NCBI GenBank assembly: GCA_964404445.1
Contig: CAYOJW010000006.1
Location: 186,001-250,000 of the forward strand
Direction: 5' to 3'
Length of the DNA stretch: 64,000 nt
Origin: UBA2336 sp964404445
GTDB taxonomy: Bacteria; Bacteroidota; Bacteroidia; Cytophagales; Cyclobacteriaceae
The notes under the pieces are model-generated. The model was not told the origin of the DNA, did not search any database, and saw nothing but the letters and a program-made list of their open reading frames with translations. Shown one piece after another: positions 17,195 through 25,807 of this stretch. The number at the start of each line of letters is the position of its first letter. Position 1 is the first letter of the stretch. The position numbers and the translations under genes are program-made.

Positions 17195-20041
17195 TCATCG
17201 TTTCAAACTCAGATACCCGGTTTTGGTTTTCCGTCCGCCTGTAAATTCTATTTTGTAATAGTATGTTCCGGATGGAAGCTCTTTTCCGTTGTTGCTTATG
17301 CCTTTAAATATTTTGTCGGTGTTGTTATAGTTTGATGTTTCAAACACTACATCGCCCCAGCGGTTGTAAATGGTTACCTTATTGGATTGGGTTGCTGGTA
17401 AAATGTTAATGTACTGAATTATAAAAAAATCATTTTCCCCATCGCCATTGGGCGATACGGCATTGAAAATGATAACGTCTCCGCCCACTTCGATGGTGAT
17501 TTCCTGCTGAATGCACTCCGTCAATAAATCGCACACGGCCAGGCTAACGTGATCGGTACCCAAAAAATTAATGCCATGATAATCTAAGGTCAGCACCATG
17601 CCGTTCAGGCTTGCCGTTGCGCCCTGCTCCGAAACATTGCTTAAAAGCTGAAGCGAAGAAATATCCAAGTTATCATCCGGATCGGATATTAATGAGGTTA
17701 GATCGAGCATTACAATTCCGCCAACCTGTGTGGCTACTGTGTTGGCTTCGATCACCGGAGGTTGGTTGCCGTTACAATTAAATTTAAGCGTAATGAAAAC
17801 TTCGTTGGTTAACACTTGTGCTGCGGCATCGCCATTGATGCGGCATCGGAAAACACCAACGCCATTGTTTTGATTGGTGTTGATCGTAAATACTGACGTG
17901 CTGGTACCGGAATATCCATTACCATCCGTGATGTCTGTAAAGAATCCATCAAATTTGATTTGCCATTGATACGTAATATTAGTTGTGCCTGTTGCGGCCG
18001 TAGTAAACGTTGCGATATCTCCCGGGCAAGTCGGAAAGTTTACGGGTTGCGTTGTAATGGTAAGTGCGGCAGGAACGGTTACCGTAAAATCTGTTGCACT
18101 GGTTGCTGTATTGCCCGAAACGGTTACGGTTATTGTTCCGGTGGTTGCTCCGGAAGGAACAGTGGTGGTAATGGATGTAGTTGTACTGGCTGTAACAACG
18201 GCTGTTGTTCCATTGAACGCAACAATGTTGCTGGCAGGTGTTGTGCTAAAATTTGTTCCGGTAATGGTAACGGTTGTGCCAACAGGCCCTGAAGCCGGGG
18301 TAAATGAAATAATAGTAGGGGCGGTTGCTACGCTAACAGTAAAGTCAGTAGCAGATTGTACCGTAACACAGTTTACGGTAACAGAAATTTTTCCGGTAAC
18401 CGATGAAGCAGGTACGGTTGTATTGATTGAAGTGGCTGTGCTACTGGTTACGGTAGCAGTTATGTTGTTAAAAAACTTAACCTCGTTATTTGTAGGTGTG
18501 CCGCTAAAACCTGTACCGGTAATGGTAACGGGTGTTCCAACAGGGCCCGTGGCCGGAGTAAATGAAGTGATGGATGGTGTGGACGAACCTTGCCTGAGTT
18601 TTAATACAAAAATATCGTAGCCCCCTGCACTGCTAAGGTTATAGGTACACGCCCCCGGGTCAAAGTCAACTGTACCCTGAAAGTACCCCGTGGTGTGTGC
18701 ATTTCCGGCAACATCTACCGCGATGGAGTAGCCAACACTATTACTACTTGTTCCGCGCATACTTTTAGCCCATACAAAATCGCCATCGGTAGTTAATTTT
18801 GAAACAAAAATATCGGAACCTCCGGTTGTAGATAAAGTGAAGGTTGCAGGGCCTGGGTCGAAATCAACGGTGCCATAAAAATTACCGATTACATAAACAT
18901 CTCCCGTTGCATCTACAGCCATGGCGTTGGTATTTTCAAAATTAGTTCCGCCTATTTGTTTAGCCCATACAAAATTTCCATTGGTGTCTAACTTCGATAC
19001 AAAAATATCTTGCGAGCCCTCTGACGTTAAATTAAATGCTGCCGGGCTTGGGTCAAAATCAGCCGTATCGTTAAAGAAGCCTGTGATGTAAATATGGCCT
19101 GTTGCATCCAGTGCGATGGAATTTCCCTGATCACTGGATGTACCGCCCATATTTTTAGCCCATACAAAATTGCCATCGGTATCTAATTTAGAAATAAAAA
19201 TATCGGAACTTCCTGTTGTAGATAAATTGAAGGTTGCGAGACCCGGGTCAAAATCAATAACTAAACTGGAAAAGTAACCGGTTGTGTAAACATTTCCGGT
19301 GGCATCTACAACAATTGAGGTACTATAATCATAAGCTGATGCCCCCGTCATGCTTTTAGCCCATACAAAATTGCCATCGGTATCTAATTTGGAAATGAAA
19401 ATATCAGAGTATCCTGCCGAAGTTAAGGTAAAGGTTCCCGGGCCTGGATCGAAATCGACTGTTTCGTGAAAGTATCCTGTTGTATAAACATTTCCGGCAG
19501 CATCAACAGTAATGGCCTGGCCACCACTATAAAGTGTTCCGCCCAGGTTCTTAGCCCATACAAACTCGCCCTGATTATTTAATTTGGAAATGAAAGCATC
19601 ATTGATACCTGTCGAGGTTAAATTGAAGGTTGCCGGACTGGGGTCAAAGTCGGCCGTGCCACGAAACCGGCCGGTTGTGTAAACGTTGCCGGCTGCATCT
19701 ACAGCAATGGAAAAACTATCATCATCGTTTACCCCGCCTATGTTTTTAGCCCATACAAAATTGCCATCAGCATCTAATTTAGAAATGAAAACATCTGCCG
19801 AGCCTGCCGAAGTTAAATCGAATGTTGCTGCACCGGGGTCAAAATCAACAGTACCAGAAAACCGGCCGGTTGTGTAAACATTGCCAGCGGCATCTACCGT
19901 GATGGAGTAACCTATCTCATTACCTGCTTGTCCTATACGTTTGCCCCATTCAAAAACAGCATCCTGTGCCTGTGCTGTTAATACTGATAATTGTAGGACC
20001 AGGGCGAATAAGTTGAAAACGAGCTTTGCAGGAATTCTCAT
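17195..20041 (-). CDS. T9SS type B surface protein with seven-blade propeller and IPT domains
   Basis: A 948-residue exported protein. After a signal peptide (ends LTAQAQ) come seven SBBP-like repeats of about 65 residues (core GNVYTTGRFSGTVDFDP and DIFISKLDTDGNFVWAK), likely one seven-bladed beta-propeller. Two IPT/TIG domains follow (each FTPA-GPVGT-VTITGT), then an Ig-like segment (about 665-755), a cadherin-like stretch (ISDPDDNLD) and a gliding-motility-associated C-terminal domain (SPNGDGENDFFII... YNRWGDVVFE... GYLSLKR), the T9SS type B export signal. The last 190 residues closely resemble those of the next gene. The binding target is unknown. Confidence 0.9.
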   Translation of the reverse strand: MRIPAKLVFNLFALVLQLSVLTAQAQDAVFEWGKRIGQAGNEIGYSITVDAAGNVYTTGRFSGTVDFDPGAATFDLTSAGSADVFISKLDADGNFVWAKNIGGVNDDDSFSIAVDAAGNVYTTGRFRGTADFDPSPATFNLTSTGINDAFISKLNNQGEFVWAKNLGGTLYSGGQAITVDAAGNVYTTGYFHETVDFDPGPGTFTLTSAGYSDIFISKLDTDGNFVWAKSMTGASAYDYSTSIVVDATGNVYTTGYFSSLVIDFDPGLATFNLSTTGSSDIFISKLDTDGNFVWAKNMGGTSSDQGNSIALDATGHIYITGFFNDTADFDPSPAAFNLTSEGSQDIFVSKLDTNGNFVWAKQIGGTNFENTNAMAVDATGDVYVIGNFYGTVDFDPGPATFTLSTTGGSDIFVSKLTTDGDFVWAKSMRGTSSNSVGYSIAVDVAGNAHTTGYFQGTVDFDPGACTYNLSSAGGYDIFVLKLRQGSSTPSITSFTPATGPVGTPVTITGTGFSGTPTNNEVKFFNNITATVTSSTATSINTTVPASSVTGKISVTVNCVTVQSATDFTVSVATAPTIISFTPASGPVGTTVTITGTNFSTTPASNIVAFNGTTAVVTASTTTSITTTVPSGATTGTITVTVSGNTATSATDFTVTVPAALTITTQPVNFPTCPGDIATFTTAATGTTNITYQWQIKFDGFFTDITDGNGYSGTSTSVFTINTNQNNGVGVFRCRINGDAAAQVLTNEVFITLKFNCNGNQPPVIEANTVATQVGGIVMLDLTSLISDPDDNLDISSLQLLSNVSEQGATASLNGMVLTLDYHGINFLGTDHVSLAVCDLLTECIQQEITIEVGGDVIIFNAVSPNGDGENDFFIIQYINILPATQSNKVTIYNRWGDVVFETSNYNNTDKIFKGISNNGKELPSGTYYYKIEFTGGRKTKTGYLSLKR
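18595..19960 (-). repeat. seven tandem in-gene repeats of about 195 bp
   Basis: The propeller blades are repeated at DNA level: the words for FVWAK, SKLDTDG and VDFDPG recur about every 195 bp with high similarity. Such tracts can recombine and change blade number. Confidence 0.75.
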
Positions 20042-20138
20042 GGCGTAAATGGCTTGGTACCAGAAAGATATATCTTCTTTCGATTTTACCCAACACTATT
20101 TTTGAGATGGACTGTGGCTGATGACGACATTACGGGGT

Positions 20139-20168
20139 GCCAGTCACCGGCAACTGGTAACCGGTAAC
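20139..20168. repeat. hairpin related to 17153-17187
   Basis: CCAGT-CACCGGCA-ACTGG and overlapping ACCGG words resemble the hairpin at 17153-17187. It lies 33 nt past the stop codon of the 914-residue gene, as the other copy follows its paralogue by 7 nt. Confidence 0.5.
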
Positions 20169-20200
20169 ATCGTATATATCACACTTCATATCTAAACCTC

Positions 20201-22942
20201 TCATCGCTTCAGCGACAAATATCCGGTTTGTGTTTTTGCCCCACCAATAAACTCTATTTTGTAATAGTAAATGCCTGTGGGTACTTCTTTTTCGTTCTTA
20301 TTCAATCCGCTAAATACCACGCTGGTGTTGTCGTAATTTTTGCCTTCCCACACCACATCGCCCCAGCGGTTGTAGATGGTTACTTTGTTTTGCGGTGCTA
20401 ATGCATTAATGTGCTGAATGATGAGGGTATCGTTCAAGCCATCGCCATTGGGTGAGATACCGTTATATACATTGAGGTTGCCGCCTACTTCAATGGCAAT
20501 TTCTTGTTGTGTGCAGGCGTTATCGGTGTCGCACACGCGCAGTGTAAGATAATCTATTCCTGAAAACCGTGCGGCAGCGTAATCAATCATCAACTGGCCG
20601 TTGCTGATGTGTGCCATCGCACCACTGGCAGGCTGCACAATAATTTCAAGCGTTGCCCAATCGAGGTTATCGTCTTCATCGCTGATAATCTCTGCCAACG
20701 GCAAAGTGGCTATGCCCCCGATAACCGTAGCTGTAAATGCAGGTTGTATATAAGGCGGGTTATTGAAAAATTCAGGAATAAGAAACTCGGCATAATAACT
20801 TTTTGCAGCATAAATATCACCGCCCACTAATAATTTGGTTTCTGTTGCTACTAAGGCTTCAACGGTTCCTTCACCCGCTAAGTACAGCGAAGGCTCCCAA
20901 CTTGAAACAACACCTGTATTGATGCTTGCCCGCACCACGCCCCTCCATTCTTGCCAATCATCATCCTCGTGTAATGCAATCGCTCCGCCCAAAAAAACAG
21001 AGTTTCCGTGTATGGCTATTGTATTAACACCATAACCGTACCCATCATTGGAAATTTCTTTGCCATTAAGGGTTGGTTTCCAGTTGTCTGCCTGGCCTGT
21101 AACTTTGTCTAAACGCAGTACACTTCCGCCTTTGATAATGTAAACGTAATTGCCATGCACAGCACCTATCCTTACATTTTGGTAATATTCACTAACCTCC
21201 ATAGCGGGTGGTGCCCACGAAAGCGCAGCCCCTGTGGTGGCATTCCATGCGGCCAATACAATGTTTTGTGTATTGTTATCCCAATTATGGGTACTGTAAC
21301 TCATGTACACCACATTATTATCTGCTGCTAAGGAAATTTCAGTGCTGTAATTATCACCAAATGAAGGCGTAAAATTGATTGTCCACGGTAACAGGTTACC
21401 GGTTTGTAAATCAATCGCGGCAAAACCATTGCGCGTTTGTCCGTTTATTTCGGTGAAGCTGCCTGCTAAGTAAACCGTACTTTCTGAAAACGCCCAGTTA
21501 CTAAGATACCCGTTAAATGTTACTCCCCAGCCGGGTATGGCTGCGCCATCGGTAGTATTAACCGTGCTCAGTTTTGTTGAATAGATAGGGGGGTTGGGAA
21601 AATTGTACGTATAATTTTGCTGGTTAATATAAACCCTGTTTTGCTGGTAATGTATATTCGCGACATCACCGTCATCCGATGATATTGCGGGATTCCACTC
21701 CGAAACGTTTCCGGTAGTATGGTCTAATGCCGCAAGTCCCATCCGTTCGCTTACCCCGCTAATTGCTTTAAACCCGTTACTGTTCCCGATCAATATTTTT
21801 CCATTGCTGGCCGCTACATAATAGGGGCGATTACTAAGACGGATTTCGTCATTCATGGGTTCTAACGCGCCTGTGTGTTTGTTTACCACCACTAAGTAGT
21901 GGTGGGGTGTGTTGTTTACCGTGGAGAACCACCCACCTATAAAAAGTTTATCGCCTGTTATGGTCATTAGCGTATTGTTTGCCCAACCTTCGTTGCTGTA
22001 ACTGTTAAGGTCAACGTGAAAAGGCGTGAGTGTGCCGGTGGTAATATCAAACGCGGAAACATATTTTTTTTCAACACCGGCTATTTGTGTGTAAGCGCCC
22101 GATATATAAAGCGTGTTGCCGTCTAACAACAATTCGCCTACTCTGTTGTTGGGTGCTGGGTTGAAACCGTTTACCGTTCCGGTGGCGGCATCTCTTACTG
22201 CGAAATCGGAATATACGCCTCCGAGGAAAAATTTTCCACCGAAAAACACGGTGTTCGCGTTGGCGGCTATGGCAAATACATAATACTGATTGCTGCCCAC
22301 CATGCCCACATTCCACGAAGTGGCCAACCCGGTGGTAGCATCAATGGCGGCTATTTTATTGCGCGTTTGCCCGCCAATGGTAGTAAACGAACCGCCTGCA
22401 TACACGGTGCTGCCATACGCGGCAAGTGCATATACAGTACCATTGCTGGTGGGGTTCCAGCCGGTAAGGGTGTTGGTGCTTAAATCGAAAGCTGCAAGGT
22501 AGTTGCGGGCTGTTCCGTTAATGGAAATAAATGTCCCGCCCAGGTAAAGGATGTTGCCTGCTTTTACCATGGCGTAGATGGATGAGTTATCCGCTAAAAC
22601 AGGTAATTGTTCAACCGTTTTGTCGGCTTTTACATGTGCAATTGTGTTGTACTGCAGCACATACCACCCTCCGACATCATCGGCTATGGCCGCTAATCCA
22701 TAGATGTTGTTTGGGTAGCTGGTATCGGGCGTAAGGGTTTCGTCAAAAACAACAGAGTTTCCTCCGTAGGGTTCATTGCTCAGCCAGGTGAAACTTCCCT
22801 GCAAAAAAACTTTACCATCGCCATAGGCAATATTGTTTACGTAGCCGTCAATAACCGGGGTGGTTTCTAATGCTTCGGTTAGCTGTGCCCGACTGGCAAA
22901 AAAGCCCGACAGTAAGATGAGGAACAGGGTTATTTTTTTCAT
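20201..22942 (-). CDS. T9SS type B surface protein with beta-propeller repeats
   Basis: A 913-residue exported protein. The signal peptide is MKKITLFLILLSGFFASRAQ. The body has propeller-type repeats (VYAGGSFTTIGGQTRNKIAAID, LYISGAYTQIAGVEKKYVSAFD; DUF5122-like), reaching to about residue 715. Then follow a cadherin-like stretch (ISDEDDNLDWATLEI) and a gliding-motility-associated C-terminal domain (SPNGDGLND...YNRWGDVVWEG...GYLSLKR). The tail is shared with the neighbour at 17195. ATG 22942 was chosen since it opens a canonical signal peptide; in-frame ATG codons at 22957 and 22981 add an unlikely leader. The start lies in a strong hairpin. Confidence 0.88.
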   Translation of the reverse strand: MKKITLFLILLSGFFASRAQLTEALETTPVIDGYVNNIAYGDGKVFLQGSFTWLSNEPYGGNSVVFDETLTPDTSYPNNIYGLAAIADDVGGWYVLQYNTIAHVKADKTVEQLPVLADNSSIYAMVKAGNILYLGGTFISINGTARNYLAAFDLSTNTLTGWNPTSNGTVYALAAYGSTVYAGGSFTTIGGQTRNKIAAIDATTGLATSWNVGMVGSNQYYVFAIAANANTVFFGGKFFLGGVYSDFAVRDAATGTVNGFNPAPNNRVGELLLDGNTLYISGAYTQIAGVEKKYVSAFDITTGTLTPFHVDLNSYSNEGWANNTLMTITGDKLFIGGWFSTVNNTPHHYLVVVNKHTGALEPMNDEIRLSNRPYYVAASNGKILIGNSNGFKAISGVSERMGLAALDHTTGNVSEWNPAISSDDGDVANIHYQQNRVYINQQNYTYNFPNPPIYSTKLSTVNTTDGAAIPGWGVTFNGYLSNWAFSESTVYLAGSFTEINGQTRNGFAAIDLQTGNLLPWTINFTPSFGDNYSTEISLAADNNVVYMSYSTHNWDNNTQNIVLAAWNATTGAALSWAPPAMEVSEYYQNVRIGAVHGNYVYIIKGGSVLRLDKVTGQADNWKPTLNGKEISNDGYGYGVNTIAIHGNSVFLGGAIALHEDDDWQEWRGVVRASINTGVVSSWEPSLYLAGEGTVEALVATETKLLVGGDIYAAKSYYAEFLIPEFFNNPPYIQPAFTATVIGGIATLPLAEIISDEDDNLDWATLEIIVQPASGAMAHISNGQLMIDYAAARFSGIDYLTLRVCDTDNACTQQEIAIEVGGNLNVYNGISPNGDGLNDTLIIQHINALAPQNKVTIYNRWGDVVWEGKNYDNTSVVFSGLNKNEKEVPTGIYYYKIEFIGGAKTQTGYLSLKR

Positions 22943-22964
22943 ACACGAAATGTGCATGAAAAAA
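22934..22964 (-). promoter_or_regulatory. 13-bp hairpin enclosing the start codon
   Basis: In the minus-strand mRNA, UUUUUUCAUGCAC pairs with GUGUAUGAAAAAA (12 Watson-Crick pairs and one G-U) around a 5-nt loop. The chosen AUG at 22942-22940 is inside the 3' arm, so folding would hide it. A regulatory role is inference. Confidence 0.55.
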
Positions 22965-23005
22965 CCGCTCAGGGAAATCACATGATGATGTGAGCGATTT
23001 CTTCC

Positions 23006-23626
23006 TTACACTAATTTTTCGTTGATGGCTTTACTCACCGCTTCGGTTTGTGAATGCACCCGGAGTTTCTCGTAAATTTTTTTGATGTGCGTACGCACCG
23101 TATCAATGCTAATAGCAAATTCGGCAGCAATGAGTTTGTAACTGTTGCCTTTGCTGAGCGAGGTGAGGATTTCTTTTTCTCTGGCGGTAAGCTGGTAATC
23201 GTGTGCAGGCTGTTGCATGGCCTGAATCACCATGCGGGCGATGCTGGGGCTCATGGGTGCACCACCTTGCTGAACTTCCGCTAACGCATCGAAAAGTTTT
23301 GTGGAAATATGTTTCTTTAACAAATACCCCGAAGCCCCTGCGCGCAAAGCCTCAAACACATTTTTGTTGTCGTCAAATACGGTAAGCATAATAATGTGTA
23401 CGGTGGTATTGAATGTTCTGATTTTACGCACGGCCTCGGTGCCGCTTAGGCCCGGCATGTCAATGTCCATCAGTATAAAATGCGGATTGTGATGTTTTAC
23501 CTGTTCGGCTACGGCCAATACGTTGCTAAAAGCCCCGGCCATTTGCAGGTTTGCATTGGCAATCATGCAGCCCACGCTTTCGCGGAGCAGGTCGTTGTCT
23601 TCGTAAATAAGCACTGATTGTTTCAT
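23006..23626 (-). CDS. LuxR/NarL-family response regulator
   Basis: A 206-residue DNA-binding response regulator. Receiver: acidic YEDND near residue 9, phosphoacceptor D in LMDIDMPGLSG (near 55), T in MLTVFDD and K in GYLLKKH. HTH: LTAREKEILTSLSKGNSYKLIA and TVRTHIKKIYEKLRVHSQTEA (about 143-203). It is the likely partner of the TPR kinase just upstream on the same strand, 68 nt away, forming a two-gene unit. Confidence 0.93.
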   Translation of the reverse strand: MKQSVLIYEDNDLLRESVGCMIANANLQMAGAFSNVLAVAEQVKHHNPHFILMDIDMPGLSGTEAVRKIRTFNTTVHIIMLTVFDDNKNVFEALRAGASGYLLKKHISTKLFDALAEVQQGGAPMSPSIARMVIQAMQQPAHDYQLTAREKEILTSLSKGNSYKLIAAEFAISIDTVRTHIKKIYEKLRVHSQTEAVSKAINEKLV

Positions 23627-23694
23627 GCGTTGTGTTACAGACTCAAGCCTTCAAACAAAGATGCCTGTTTGTGCAGACAGCCTCAATACCTCAA

Positions 23695-25698
23695 TCATGT
23701 GAGGGGCAATTCAATATGTATCGTTGTTCCTTCTCCTGATGAGTTTACCGTTAGCGTACCCTGTATGCTTTGCGCACGCGCCTGCATGTTTTTTAATCCG
23801 TTACCGGACGATGTCGCGCTTACATCAAAGCCTTTTCCGTTATCGGTTAACTGCATAGACAGGTTATTGTCCTGCCGATTCAGCACAACGTGAATGGCCG
23901 AAGCCTTGCTGTACTTGGCGGCATTGTTCAGGGCTTCTTTAAAAATCAGAAACAGGTTTTTGCGTTGGGCTACATCCAGCGTAAGCGTGTGCAGCAGATC
24001 CTCACCTGAAAACGTATAAGCAATATCCAACGGATCTAAAATTTCAGCGGCAAACTCTTTCATTTTGCTCACCACCTGTTCCAGCGAGTCGTTGTTGGGG
24101 TTGATCGACCACACAATATCGCTCATGCTTTCCATCATGCGTGACGAGTGTTGCGCAATGCGCTGAAACTGCGAGGCACTTCCGTTGGCATCTTTCAGCG
24201 CAAGCTGGCTGATGATGTTGATGCTGCTGAGGGTAGAGCCGATGTCGTCATGCAAATCGCGGGCAATGGTGTTGCGCATTTGTTCCATTTCCAAATGCCG
24301 CCTGGCGCGGTTGAGTACGCGGTAGCGGTTAATGAGCAAAACGCTGATGATCACTACCGAGATTAGCGCAATGATTACAATAATTTTATTGGCGCGTTCG
24401 CGGCCTAATGCTACTTTGTGCAGTTCCTGATCTTTTTTGAGAAGCTCGATTTGCTGTTCTTTTTTATCTTGTTCAAATTGCTGTTCTAATGTTTTCATTT
24501 GCAGTAACACGGTGTTACCGGCCACACTGTCATTTAACGTTTTATGTTTCTTAAAATACTCCAGGGCTTTATCGTATTGTTTGTGTAAAGCATAATAATC
24601 GCTCAACCGCTGGTACTCTAACATTTCCCCGCTCCGGTCGCCATTTAGGATAAGGGTGTTCAGGTTGTTTAACAGGGTTTCTTCGGTTTGTTGTGCCTGT
24701 TTTGTTTCGATGTCAATCCCGATCAATGCCGATTTGAACCGGGCCGAGGTGGTGCTGTCGCCTTGTTGGCGGGCTAATTTTAAACCAGTGGTAAAGTAAT
24801 CTTTGGCTTTAGCGTATTCGAGTTTCATTGCGGCAGTAAGCCCTAATTGATGCAACGCAATAATTTCTTCAGTGGTAAGGTTCATTTCGCGGGCGCTGTT
24901 CAGGTTTCCCAAGAAATATTTTTCGGCCAGTGTAAAATTTTGTTGGTCTTTGGCAACATTCCCCAACCCACCCAGTGTAGTTACAATACCGCGTTTGTCC
25001 TGGAGGGCTGTTTTTAATTTCAGGGAGCGACTATAATAATGGTGTGCCTGATCGTATTGTTTTAAATAATAAAAATCAGAGCCGAGGCTATGCAGGCAAA
25101 AAGATTGCCCGCGCTTGTTGCCTAATTTCTCGAAAATAACGAGTGCCTGTAGGTGATAGGTGGTGGCATTCTTATAATCGGCCAGCGAGATATACGTATT
25201 GCCAATGTTTAACAGAAGCCCGGCTTTGTTTTCGTTTTCTGTTTTCATTAGGGCAACGTTATTCATCAGGTATGACAACGCTTTCTTATAATCGCCTGAG
25301 TTTTTATAAAAAAGCCCGGCCGATTGATTGTAGTTCAGGGTTATTTTTTCGATAGCCGGATGTTCGTGTACGAGCTGTTCATGCCGGCCGATGTAATACA
25401 AAGCACTGTCGGTACTGCCCGTGTTTTGATGGAGCGTGATTAAATACGTGTACGCTCCACTCAGCCCCTCCGGGTAACCTATTTTTTGCGATAGCCGGGC
25501 GGCTTGCCGGGCTGAGGCTAAGGCTTTGTCAAAATCTTTGCGTAAAAATTCGCTGGTAATATTGAGTGTAGCCTTTACCTCGGTGGTGTCGCGGGTTTGC
25601 CGGTCGATAATGCGTTGCAGGCTGTCGATCACATTCGACTGGGCATTCGCATAAAACGAAAGCACAAGCAAGATACCGGTGAGCGAGAGGTTTTTCAG
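23695..25698 (-). CDS. TPR-containing sensor histidine kinase
   Basis: A membrane kinase of about 667 residues. It has a signal peptide, about seven to eight TPR motifs facing the periplasm (AKDYFTTGLKLARQQGD, ALEYFKKHKTLNDS), one transmembrane helix (KIIVIIALISVVIISVLLINR, near 415), a HisKA_3 helix with RDLHDDIGSTLSSINII, and HATPase_c with EALNNAAKYSKA and DNGKGFD. It would phosphorylate the regulator at 23006. Start choice is unusual: TTG 25671 leaves only a stub of a signal peptide (MLVLSFYANAQ), whereas CTG 25698 gives (M)KNLSLTGILLVLSFYANAQ, a complete one. An in-frame stop lies a few codons further up. I therefore extend to CTG, with TTG 25671 as the conventional alternative. Confidence 0.85.
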   Translation of the reverse strand: MKNLSLTGILLVLSFYANAQSNVIDSLQRIIDRQTRDTTEVKATLNITSEFLRKDFDKALASARQAARLSQKIGYPEGLSGAYTYLITLHQNTGSTDSALYYIGRHEQLVHEHPAIEKITLNYNQSAGLFYKNSGDYKKALSYLMNNVALMKTENENKAGLLLNIGNTYISLADYKNATTYHLQALVIFEKLGNKRGQSFCLHSLGSDFYYLKQYDQAHHYYSRSLKLKTALQDKRGIVTTLGGLGNVAKDQQNFTLAEKYFLGNLNSAREMNLTTEEIIALHQLGLTAAMKLEYAKAKDYFTTGLKLARQQGDSTTSARFKSALIGIDIETKQAQQTEETLLNNLNTLILNGDRSGEMLEYQRLSDYYALHKQYDKALEYFKKHKTLNDSVAGNTVLLQMKTLEQQFEQDKKEQQIELLKKDQELHKVALGRERANKIIVIIALISVVIISVLLINRYRVLNRARRHLEMEQMRNTIARDLHDDIGSTLSSINIISQLALKDANGSASQFQRIAQHSSRMMESMSDIVWSINPNNDSLEQVVSKMKEFAAEILDPLDIAYTFSGEDLLHTLTLDVAQRKNLFLIFKEALNNAAKYSKASAIHVVLNRQDNNLSMQLTDNGKGFDVSATSSGNGLKNMQARAQSIQGTLTVNSSGEGTTIHIELPLT

Positions 25699-25783
25699 GG
25701 CGCAGTATTTTGTTCAAGGTAGTTAAAATTACGACTGTTTAATAACAGTAAAGGCGGGTATGTACCGGTTTCTAAATTTTGCT

Positions 25784-25791
25784 TAGCTTTG
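25784..25791 (+). promoter_or_regulatory. -7 promoter element for ftsK
   Basis: TAGCTTTG fits TAnnTTTG, 16 nt before the ATG at 25808. Confidence 0.5.
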
Positions 25792-25807
25792 AATACTTTT
25801 TAACCTA

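Noticed and set aside
17960..18620. Long plus-strand frames opposite the IPT domains
   Set aside because: Biased composition (Val/Thr or Gly/Cys repeats) caused by the repetitive coding strand; no start signal or family match.
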